From assembly GCA_015233565.1 (NCBI GenBank), contig JADFXM010000004.1:62001-126000 (forward strand): a DNA stretch of 64,000 bases, in the 5' to 3' direction. Shown in pieces: positions 1 through 7,804 of the stretch. How positions within the stretch are numbered: the stretch's first letter is position 1; every line of letters starts with the position of its first letter. A model generated the notes under the pieces. That model was not told the origin of the DNA. It saw only the letters and a program-made list of their open reading frames with translations, and searched no databases. The DNA comes from Candidatus Rifleibacteriota bacterium (GTDB lineage: Bacteria; Muiribacteriota; Ozemobacteria; Ozemobacterales; Ozemobacteraceae). Made by a program: the position numbers and the translations under genes.

Positions 1-161
1 AACTTCACCATCGCAGCCACTTCAGCTTCCGGTTTTTTTTCCAATGCACTATCTAAAGCCGTTTTTCGTAAAGTCTTAAGTTCAGATTTTACACTGACTC
101 TGGTTTCGTGGCGACGAAGCGCTTTTCTCGCGTTTTTTGCGGCGGAAAGTGTGTTTGCCAT
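1..161 (-). CDS. rpsT: 30S ribosomal protein S20 (5' part, cut by window edge)
   Basis: The first 53 codons read MANTLSAAKNARKALRRHE and continue with a basic helical sequence, the typical N-terminus of S20, which binds 16S rRNA in the small subunit. The ATG is at 159-161 and the gene runs off the left edge. A good ribosome binding site (AAAGGTGAT) sits just upstream and a sigma-70-like promoter lies at 205-233. Translation and family match are seen directly; only the C-terminal third is missing. Confidence 0.95.
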   Translation of the reverse strand, partial: MANTLSAAKNARKALRRHETRVSVKSELKTLRKTALDSALEKKPEAEVAAMVK

Positions 162-204
162 AATTACATCACCTTTCATTAAACATTAGTAAATTTATCA
201 ATTC

Positions 205-233
205 ATATTACCACTAATTTCCTGTTTTCGCAA
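205..233 (-). promoter_or_regulatory. Sigma-70-type promoter of rpsT
   Basis: On the minus strand TTGCGA (-35, 228-233) and TAATAT (-10, 205-210) are separated by exactly 17 bp. The predicted transcript would start near 198, about 37 nt before the rpsT ATG. Inferred from consensus and spacing only. Confidence 0.6.
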
Positions 234-277
234 TAAATCCAAAAAAAATATTTTCTGTACTGAAATAGTACATCAAA

Positions 278-398
278 GAGCTTGTTGCATAATTAATAAA
301 AAGTATTAATTATGCAAATTTTTGATATAGAGAAGTTCCTTGAAATGCTGATCTCATGTCTTGCAATTTCGTTAATCTTGGAATTGTGCAACAAGCTC
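278..398. repeat. MITE-like element with 12-bp inverted ends and inner palindrome
   Basis: GAGCTTGTTGCA (278-289) recurs as its exact reverse complement at 387-398. The left end also carries a perfect 13-bp inverted repeat, TGCATAATTAATA (286-298), with its complement at 304-316 and a 5-nt loop. The 121-bp unit has no credible ORF. The structure resembles a miniature transposable element or the relic of an insertion sequence end; target duplication is at best an AAA trinucleotide. The repeats are seen; the mobile origin is inferred. Confidence 0.45.
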
Positions 399-708
399 AA
401 AGAAATCAAAATTATCCATTCTGCGTATCTCGGTCGTGAAAAGAATCTGCCTAATCTGGGAGGTACCATGCGAAATATTAGACAGGTTCTGTTCGACGGA
501 ACTGTTAGGCCTAGCGTAATCTGAGCCTGGGCAGAGCTTGTGAGGGGGTTTGCTGTTCACGCCCGCGTTAGGCGGGCCGCTTGCGATCCGTTTAACACTC
601 TGTGAAGTAATTTGCCTGTTTTCAAATAGCTTCATTTTTTCAGTAATTCCATTGATATGTTTCCAAAAATCAGGTAATCTAAAACCATCTTAACTGAGTG
701 TGTGAAAA
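399..708. other. Gene-free stretch with GC-rich hairpin
   Basis: No convincing gene. The part near 520-600 is clearly GC-richer than its surroundings and contains a strong hairpin, GCCCGC (561-566) / GCGGGC (572-577) with a 5-nt loop. A short reading frame across it on the minus strand has no start signal or recognisable domain. It may be the remainder of an imported element together with the inverted repeat at 278-398. Confidence 0.35.
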
Positions 709-2796
709 ATGAAACAATCAAAACTTTTTTTACTTTCAATAATTATCTTATTAATCAATATTTTTCTGGTTTACTCGAATCACTTTGAAAATGCGTTTCA
801 TTTTGATGATTCGCATACTATCGTAAACAATTTCTTCATCAGAGATTTAGGAAACATCCCCCGCTTTTTCTATGACGCAACAACATTCTCTTCCAAACCC
901 TCAAATCAGACTTATCGCCCACTTGTTTCCTTAACCATCGCTATCGATTATTGGCTTGGGAAAGGATTAAAACCTTTTTATTTTCATCTTACGAATTTCC
1001 TAGGCTTCCTTTTCCAATTGATAATGATGTTTCTTTTCTTTCGGAAAATTTTTGAAGGTTGCACGCCAAAAACAGAGCCTTCCACAGCTCTTGCCCCCTA
1101 TGAAGCTGATTCCCCGCCATCGACCAGCTTCCATCGATTTCATGATTTTGCAGCTTTAATCGCTGTCTGGATTTATGCCATCCACCCAGTAAATGCCGAA
1201 ACAATTAACTATATAATTTCTCGTTCTGATCTATTTTCTACTATTTTTGTGCTGGTAGGACTTAACTATTTTATTTACTTTCCAGCACAACGAAAATATC
1301 ATATCCATCTTCTTTTTCTCATTATTGGGGCGCTTTTTAAGCTTAGTGCCCTTGTGTATCCCTTGCTATTGTTTCTGTTTTTGGCTTTTTTTGAAAATAC
1401 TGATTCAAAAGGGAATTTATTCGAACGATTCTTTTCGCTTTTTAAGCTTACTGTTCCTTCGTTTTTAACCTCAGGGGCTCTATTTTATTTTGTACAGTCC
1501 ATGAATTCTAAAACCTGGGTCCCGGGCGGTCAATCTAAGCTGCTGTACTTATTTACTCAACCTTCAGCTGTTGCACATTATTTTCGAAGCTTTTTTGCTC
1601 CTCTTTGGCTCTCGGCCGATACAGACTGGGGATTAATCACCTCAGCAGGTGATATAAAAGTATTTCTAGGAGTCCAATTTCTTCTGCTGTTAACAGTTTG
1701 TTCTTATTTAATGTTGAAAAAAAACGATTTGAAGCCTTCCGGATATGGAATTGCCTGGTTTTTAATTGCATTACTTCCCTCTTCAAGTATTGTCCCACTA
1801 GCGGAAGTATTGAATGATCACAGAATGTTTTTTCCGATAGTCGGAATGACTCTTTTTGTCGTCTGCTTGGGAATGAAAATGTTCTTAAAACCTGGGATAT
1901 TAAGTAAAATTCCAATATTAATTTTCCTTCTGGTTATTCCAATTTTCTCATGGTGTACCATTGAACGGAACAAAGTTTGGCATGATGCTGAATCTCTTTG
2001 GACAGATGTGACTTTAAAAAGCCCTGGCAATGGGAGGGGTTGGATGAATCTGGGTGTTGAGCTCATGAGCAAGGGAAAATATCCACTTGCAGAGAATTGC
2101 TTTAACAAAGCTCTTGAACTTGCTCCTTTTTATTCCGTAGCACATGTAAATATGGGAGTATTAAAATCAGCACTAAATGATTACAAATCCGCAGAGTTAC
2201 ATTTTAAAAAGGCTATGGAACTTGACCCCGCTAATCCAGATTCCATGATTTTTTACGCACGATTTTTATGCAAAAAGGGGAAATCTGCCGAAGCCGAAAC
2301 CTTGCTTGAAAAAGCAATTTTCATTGCCCCCGCTGATATAGATGCAAGAACTACTCTTGAAGATATAAGAAACAAGGGGACAAACTTAACAAAGGAAATT
2401 GCTGAAGCCAAGGAAAATTTGCTCAAGAACGTATCTGACACAAAAAGTTTAAAAAAATTGATCAATTTTGGAACGGTTGAGAGCCTTCAAATTGCAGAAT
2501 CTCACTTGGCTTCCTATCCCGATTCTGATTGCTTTCTTTCTCTGAGTTTGATTTATTTTAATAAAGGCGATTACCAAAAAAGCGTTGAAGTTTGTCAAAA
2601 TTGTCTGCAACAATTTCCTGAGTTTCCTGAAATTTGCAATAATCTCTGTGCCGCTTATAATTCTCTTGGCGAATTCGAAAAGGCGATTCCATTTGGTGAA
2701 AAAGCTCTTAAAATCAAACCCGACTTTTCCCTTGCCAAAAATAATCTAAACTGGGCAATATCAAGTTTGAAAAAAAAGACTGACAAAGGAAAATAG
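709..2796 (+). CDS. TMTC-like membrane glycosyltransferase with C-terminal TPRs
   Basis: Predicted 695-residue polytopic inner-membrane protein. An N-terminal helix is followed by a loop with the acidic pair in FHFDDSHTIVNN, the usual first-loop DD/DE motif of GT-C and TMTC-type O-glycosyltransferases. About ten hydrophobic segments fill residues 1-430. The C-terminal third (about 440-690) has TPR units such as GWMNLGVELMSKGKYPLAE and AHVNMGVLKSALNDYKSAE. Family knowledge suggests transfer of a sugar from a lipid donor to a protein outside the membrane, with TPRs holding the substrate; donor and target are unknown. It is transcribed alone, with a hairpin (2802-2855) after its stop. The ribosome binding site is weak. 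Confidence 0.75.
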   Translation: MKQSKLFLLSIIILLINIFLVYSNHFENAFHFDDSHTIVNNFFIRDLGNIPRFFYDATTFSSKPSNQTYRPLVSLTIAIDYWLGKGLKPFYFHLTNFLGFLFQLIMMFLFFRKIFEGCTPKTEPSTALAPYEADSPPSTSFHRFHDFAALIAVWIYAIHPVNAETINYIISRSDLFSTIFVLVGLNYFIYFPAQRKYHIHLLFLIIGALFKLSALVYPLLLFLFLAFFENTDSKGNLFERFFSLFKLTVPSFLTSGALFYFVQSMNSKTWVPGGQSKLLYLFTQPSAVAHYFRSFFAPLWLSADTDWGLITSAGDIKVFLGVQFLLLLTVCSYLMLKKNDLKPSGYGIAWFLIALLPSSSIVPLAEVLNDHRMFFPIVGMTLFVVCLGMKMFLKPGILSKIPILIFLLVIPIFSWCTIERNKVWHDAESLWTDVTLKSPGNGRGWMNLGVELMSKGKYPLAENCFNKALELAPFYSVAHVNMGVLKSALNDYKSAELHFKKAMELDPANPDSMIFYARFLCKKGKSAEAETLLEKAIFIAPADIDARTTLEDIRNKGTNLTKEIAEAKENLLKNVSDTKSLKKLINFGTVESLQIAESHLASYPDSDCFLSLSLIYFNKGDYQKSVEVCQNCLQQFPEFPEICNNLCAAYNSLGEFEKAIPFGEKALKIKPDFSLAKNNLNWAISSLKKKTDKGK

Positions 2797-2801
2797 TTCG
2801 A

Positions 2802-2855
2802 TCTTATATTTACCAAGGTTTGTTCCAGAACGAACATTTTCCTTGGAAAATAAGA
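2802..2855. repeat. Inverted repeat after the TMTC-like gene
   Basis: An imperfect palindrome flanks CCAAGG (2813-2818) and CCTTGG (2841-2846), with inner GTTC/GAAC pairing and outer TCTTAT/ATAAGA pairing. It lies between the stop of the glycosyltransferase gene and the next operon. It has no T-run, so it may be an mRNA-stabilising hairpin or a factor-assisted terminator. Confidence 0.4.
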
Positions 2856-2939
2856 CAAAACTTGAATGAGCGCTACTGATACTTTATAATGACTTAATTC
2901 CTATGGCAATGTTCCATGTGATTTTTGACAGGTGAGCGA

Positions 2940-5684
2940 ATGAAACTTTTTTTTCTTGAGGCACTGAAAAAAACTGCAAATCTTCCTCTAATCAGAGTTT
3001 GGCAGAAGAGTGATTTTGAGTTCCTCTTCAATTTGCCAAATTTTAGAGGAATTGCAGTACGATTACTCAGAACATTTCCGGCCCAGGAAAAAGTTTTTGT
3101 TCTCAATCATCCTTTTTCCCCCTCAGAATATTTATCTTTCATAAATTGGGGAAATGGATTCGCTGGCAAAGAAAATGTCGAAAGAGTTGGATTTTTTTGT
3201 GATTCGGAAAAGATTCAAGGACAAGCTTTCATTGTACCTATTATCTGCGGACATGTTAATTACGGTGAGATTATTTTTCTTACCTCACTTTTGAATAATC
3301 AAAGCACCTGGGAATGGGGGATTTTTTGCGACCAGTTCGTTGGTTTAATAAAATTTAAATTGCAACCTGATTGGAGATATCGATCATCATCAGTCGAAAG
3401 TTTTGCTCCAAATATAATAGACTTCCTTCTTGATATTCACCGATTAAGTGATAGAGCCGACTATGGAATCCAATCGAGGAGATTTCCTCCTGATGAGAGA
3501 TGGTTCGAAGAAGACGTTAACTATCTGTTTCGCTTTTTATCAAGCTTCCAAAGTGCCTTTGATCTGGAATCGGTTTTTATTATTCAGCGGGCTTCAAGAG
3601 ACCTTACTCATGTGGTTGTTTGTAGTTGGGCTGATAAGCTGGACGAAATTGATCCCAGCGTTACTGACTTGATCGAGGATATTCTTTTCTTCGAGAAGCT
3701 ACCTCCTCTTCCCAAATGTCGATCAAAAGTGTTTAAAAGAAGTTTAAAACCTTCTGAAAACATTACCAGAGAACCTATATGCCAGTCTTTTGTATGCGAA
3801 GTCCAAGGAATTCATTACGGCCACTTGGGAGTTGTCCTGCATAAGAATACAGATTTAAAATACATTCATCGGCTTCTTGCACTACTTGCCAACCATCTGT
3901 CCTTCAGATTTGCGCATTTGTACCAGTTAAGAAAGGAAGAAGTAAATGCTCACTTACTTCAACAGATAAATGTTACTTCAAATCTTTTGACTGCAAGTGT
4001 TGATGTTCATGGAATAATAGAACAACTGGCAAATAGTCTGACCCTGTTTTTTGAGCAAAGAAGTGGAAGCATTCTAATTTACCCCCCAGGAAGTGAGACT
4101 CTTTCTCTCTATCGAAAATTTGGAACTCTACCCGAAGGATTCAACCCGGAAGAGATTGCAAATCAACCTGGAATTATTTTATCAAGCATTCAAAGCGGTT
4201 CGGCCTTCAGATGCGACCAAGCGGACGAAAAAAGTCCAATTCGTTACGTTTTGCCATTTTCCCCCACCCCTCAACATGGTTTTGGTCCATCCTATAACTT
4301 TCAACAAAATTCCTTGGGTTGCTTAATTTTGTACAATCATCTTGAAAATAAACCCCTCTCCGATGAAGAAATCGAAATGCTCACGATTCTTTTGAATGGA
4401 GTCAGTGCAGCCTTGTTGGTAGCTTTGAATTATCAGGAAAAACTTGAAACGATAAAATCACTGGAAGGCTTAATCAGCAGGATTAACGACAAGGACCAGA
4501 TGCTGACTGAATTGATCAACATTATTCGCAGGTTGCTAAAAGTCAATAGATGTTCTTTTTTGACTCTTACACATGATAGAAAATTCCTGAGAATCGAAAG
4601 AAGCTACGGAATTCCCGAGAGTGTTGTTAAAGAAACACTGATTCCAATCGGAGCAGAAATATCAGGTTATGTTGTCCGAACTGCCAAATCCATTAGAATT
4701 GACAATATCGAAGCAGACCCTCAATTTCAGAAAAGATCGCTTGAGGCCTATTTCAATCGCTCTTTACTTTCAGTTCCCCTGATAAGCCGCTCAAGCGAGA
4801 ATCAGAAAAAAGTTATAGGCGTTATTAACGTAAACAATAAAATAAATGGGCTGACTTTTACCGATCCAGATCAAAAGCTGCTTGAGGCAATGGCTGACCT
4901 CTTGGTAGTTGCCCTTGAAAACCTTGAATTGATGGAAGAACGACGGAACTCGGTCAAACTTCAGCAGCAATTGATCGATGCCAAGGAAGTACAAGAAGCC
5001 CTGCTTCCAAGCTCATTTGAAGGACTTCCGCCCGCCTTCAAGGTTTTTGGAAAAAGTTTGCCCGCCCGGGAAATCGGAGGTGATTTCTTTGACGCGATAA
5101 GCCTTCCAGGAGACAAATGCCTGGCTGCAATTGGGGATGTTTCCGGGAAAGGAATGCCCGCGGCAATATTGATGGCTCGAATTAAAACTCTTTTGCAATT
5201 GGTAGTCAGAGAAAATCCACAGCCTTCAAGAATATTAAGCCGAATAAACCAACTTATCAATATCGATCCATATCACTTTGTGACAATGCAGATCATTGTC
5301 GTTGACCCCAATAAAAAACGGATTCTTGCCGGTTCAGCCGGACACGGCACTTTAATTGCCTCAATCAATGGAAAAATAGTTGAATTTTCGCCTGGAAAAG
5401 GGCTCCCCATAGGTATCCATCCCCTTGACTCGGAATTCGAAGAGATCGAATTTGAGTTTAATCCGGGAGATTCAGTTTTGATGTTAACAGATGGCCTTTT
5501 TGAGGAAAGAACTGCAGGCGGAGAAATGTTTGGAAATGCAAGGATTAAGGAATTCTATAATTTGAATTCTGACAGAGATCCTGAATTATTAGTTACAGTA
5601 CTATTTGATGCACTAAATAATTGGCGAGGAGAAAGGGAAGCACATGATGACAGAACCGTCCTTGCGCTTAAATTTTTGAAATGA
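2940..5684 (+). CDS. GAF-domain PP2C (SpoIIE/RsbU-type) phosphatase
   Basis: Predicted cytosolic 914-residue signalling protein. After a non-conserved N-terminal region, two GAF-type sensor domains (about 340-495 and 510-660) lead through a short coiled coil to a SpoIIE/PP2C Ser/Thr phosphatase (about 680-910). Metal-binding motifs are intact: GGDFFD (713-718), GDVSGKGMPAA, SAGHG, and LTDGLFEERT. Such proteins usually dephosphorylate an anti-anti-sigma factor in partner-switching pathways. The ATG at 2940 is chosen because AGGTGAG lies directly upstream; a TTG at 2925 is also in frame. The stop overlaps the start of the next gene by 4 nt (ATGA), so all three signalling genes are probably co-translated. 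No anti-sigma or STAS partner is visible here. Confidence 0.85.
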   Translation: MKLFFLEALKKTANLPLIRVWQKSDFEFLFNLPNFRGIAVRLLRTFPAQEKVFVLNHPFSPSEYLSFINWGNGFAGKENVERVGFFCDSEKIQGQAFIVPIICGHVNYGEIIFLTSLLNNQSTWEWGIFCDQFVGLIKFKLQPDWRYRSSSVESFAPNIIDFLLDIHRLSDRADYGIQSRRFPPDERWFEEDVNYLFRFLSSFQSAFDLESVFIIQRASRDLTHVVVCSWADKLDEIDPSVTDLIEDILFFEKLPPLPKCRSKVFKRSLKPSENITREPICQSFVCEVQGIHYGHLGVVLHKNTDLKYIHRLLALLANHLSFRFAHLYQLRKEEVNAHLLQQINVTSNLLTASVDVHGIIEQLANSLTLFFEQRSGSILIYPPGSETLSLYRKFGTLPEGFNPEEIANQPGIILSSIQSGSAFRCDQADEKSPIRYVLPFSPTPQHGFGPSYNFQQNSLGCLILYNHLENKPLSDEEIEMLTILLNGVSAALLVALNYQEKLETIKSLEGLISRINDKDQMLTELINIIRRLLKVNRCSFLTLTHDRKFLRIERSYGIPESVVKETLIPIGAEISGYVVRTAKSIRIDNIEADPQFQKRSLEAYFNRSLLSVPLISRSSENQKKVIGVINVNNKINGLTFTDPDQKLLEAMADLLVVALENLELMEERRNSVKLQQQLIDAKEVQEALLPSSFEGLPPAFKVFGKSLPAREIGGDFFDAISLPGDKCLAAIGDVSGKGMPAAILMARIKTLLQLVVRENPQPSRILSRINQLINIDPYHFVTMQIIVVDPNKKRILAGSAGHGTLIASINGKIVEFSPGKGLPIGIHPLDSEFEEIEFEFNPGDSVLMLTDGLFEERTAGGEMFGNARIKEFYNLNSDRDPELLVTVLFDALNNWRGEREAHDDRTVLALKFLK

Positions 5685-7804
5685 TTAATTTTTTTGATTT
5701 TTCCCCAAAAAATTTTGGCTCTTTTATTTATCAACGAAAAAAAAACCCTTTGATGCTGTTTTTCGAAAAAATTTCCGAAAAAGCAATAAAAACTGAACAA
5801 TTGGAAGATTATCTAAATTTTATGCTTTCGGAAATTCTTTCTTTAATTCAGGCAGACTATGCTTCCGTCCTGATTTATGATCCTTCGGAAAAAGATTTAA
5901 GACTGTTTTTGTCAGCGGGACATCCCGGAAACCCAGATACTAATCGGATATCGATTGATGAAGGAATAGCAGGTCGAGTTTTTAAAACCGGACGCCCACT
6001 TTTGATCACCGAATCAACTCAAATTCCCGAGGAATTTAAACCCAGGCGATGGAATTCCGGAGAATCTTTTATCTCCTACCCTCTTAAAATCGCCGGGAAA
6101 AAAATTGGAGTAATCAACCTTAGCCGTTTCTCAGGCAACATCCCATTTGGGAAGTATGAAAAGGAGCTCATGGCAGGAATACAAGGACACATAGCTTCAG
6201 CTCTTGAAAAACAACGGTTAACAGAAGACCTTTCCCGAAAAAACTCTCAACTTGAATTAGCAAATAATCTCACACGAATCCTTCATTCGGGCGGTGATTT
6301 CAAAAAAACCATAAATAAGTTTTGCGTGGAATTCGCCAAATACACGGGTCTGAATGAATTATCGGTGTTCAAAATCAATCCCAATTTTGAACAATCACTG
6401 ATCCCGGACATTATCGCTTCTCATAATTTGGACGAAAATACTTTGAATCAGGCATTATCCCAATTTAAAACCGATTTATTCAGTTCCTTCAAATTAAGTA
6501 AAAACGAACTATCAAAGACTTCCAAATCTGAAATGCCCGTTTTTTCATTAGGGGAAAAAGGTTCTGGTACAATTCATTTTTTTTACCTTCCGATTAAGGA
6601 CCTCAAATCGGATTTACATTTTCTCATTATCCGCTTTCAAAAGGAATTATATGATCTGGAATATGAGAAATCTCTGTTTTCTCTCATTAAAATGCTGATT
6701 GGTGAGTTTAGTATTGCTATTGAACGCGAGATGATGATTTCAAGGATTCAGCACGACCAGCAAGTTCTTCTTGAAAGCGCCTATCAGAACGGAATTTACC
6801 TGGAAATTAGCAAAGAGTTAGCTTCCTCCCTAGACCCCAGAATTGTCTTGAAAAAAGCATTCGAAAAATTCAATAAGCTGATTTCTTACAGCACTGTCTC
6901 TATACTTCTTTTTGATGATCTGGAAAAAAGTTATCAAGTAATTGTACAACCAGATATGGAATTGTCTAAAACTTTCATTTCGGAGCTTAAAAAATCTTTG
7001 ACCGAGATTTTTTCAGAATTTCCAGCTGCTATTCCTCTCGATTCTCCCAAGAATATAAAAATGGAAATTTTCACTCCGCATCGGTCGGATTTATCAAAAT
7101 TGAATCATTGCAAACACGTTCTTTATATTCCAATTATACTCGAAAACGACATCAGAGGAATGATTCACCTTTCTCGTGAAAAGTCGCCCAAATTCACTTC
7201 CCGGGATTTTGATATCACCTCACAGTTCATAGGAATTTTCTTGACTAGCATAAAGAACGCAATGATTCACAGAAAAACCGAAAAACTAGCTTTCACTGAC
7301 CCCCTAACAAGCTTGTACAATCACAGATTTTTTCAGGAAACACTTGCTGAAGAATTCATCCGCGCAAAACGTTATAGCAAACCACTATCACTGATGATCC
7401 TGGATATTGATCATTTTAAAATTTTCAACGACACCTGGGGTCATATAGTAGGAGACAAGGTCTTGATACATTCCGCAGAAATTTTTCAACATTCTCTGCG
7501 TGAAAAGATCGACGTTGTAGCGCGATATGGCGGTGAAGAATTCGCTGTAATTTTGCCTGAAACATCCATAGATGGTGCCAAAGTTTTTGCGGAAAGAATA
7601 AGACACAGGATGGAAGAGTGCCCACTTGAGTTAAATCAAAAGAGTCTTAAAGTCACGATATCCATAGGAATTGCTAGTACTGCGATTCCGCATCTGGAAA
7701 AACCTTCTGAATTGATAGAAGCTGCCGACAAAGCCTTATATGAAGCCAAGAATAGCGGAAGAAATAGGGTAGTGCTTTACGAAGTGAATCAGAACAAAAA
7801 ATGA
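5681..7804 (+). CDS. GAF-domain diguanylate cyclase (GGDEF)
   Basis: Predicted 707-residue cytosolic protein that would make c-di-GMP from two GTP. GAF-like sensor domains occupy about 30-180, a degenerate one 190-350, and a third 360-520. The GGDEF domain (about 535-700) starts with the usual AFTDPLTSLYNHRFF and has the active-site signature GGEEF at 617-621 and the metal-binding LDIDHFK. The RxxD product-inhibition site is not canonical: the arginine is displaced by one residue (REKID), so feedback inhibition may be weak or absent. It overlaps the genes on both sides by 4 nt. Catalytic competence is inferred from intact motifs. Confidence 0.85.
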   Translation: MINFFDFSPKNFGSFIYQRKKNPLMLFFEKISEKAIKTEQLEDYLNFMLSEILSLIQADYASVLIYDPSEKDLRLFLSAGHPGNPDTNRISIDEGIAGRVFKTGRPLLITESTQIPEEFKPRRWNSGESFISYPLKIAGKKIGVINLSRFSGNIPFGKYEKELMAGIQGHIASALEKQRLTEDLSRKNSQLELANNLTRILHSGGDFKKTINKFCVEFAKYTGLNELSVFKINPNFEQSLIPDIIASHNLDENTLNQALSQFKTDLFSSFKLSKNELSKTSKSEMPVFSLGEKGSGTIHFFYLPIKDLKSDLHFLIIRFQKELYDLEYEKSLFSLIKMLIGEFSIAIEREMMISRIQHDQQVLLESAYQNGIYLEISKELASSLDPRIVLKKAFEKFNKLISYSTVSILLFDDLEKSYQVIVQPDMELSKTFISELKKSLTEIFSEFPAAIPLDSPKNIKMEIFTPHRSDLSKLNHCKHVLYIPIILENDIRGMIHLSREKSPKFTSRDFDITSQFIGIFLTSIKNAMIHRKTEKLAFTDPLTSLYNHRFFQETLAEEFIRAKRYSKPLSLMILDIDHFKIFNDTWGHIVGDKVLIHSAEIFQHSLREKIDVVARYGGEEFAVILPETSIDGAKVFAERIRHRMEECPLELNQKSLKVTISIGIASTAIPHLEKPSELIEAADKALYEAKNSGRNRVVLYEVNQNKK

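Noticed and set aside
372-635. 87-codon minus-strand frame across the MITE-like region
   Set aside because: No ribosome binding site, Cys/Ser-heavy random composition, overlaps an inverted repeat and a hairpin.
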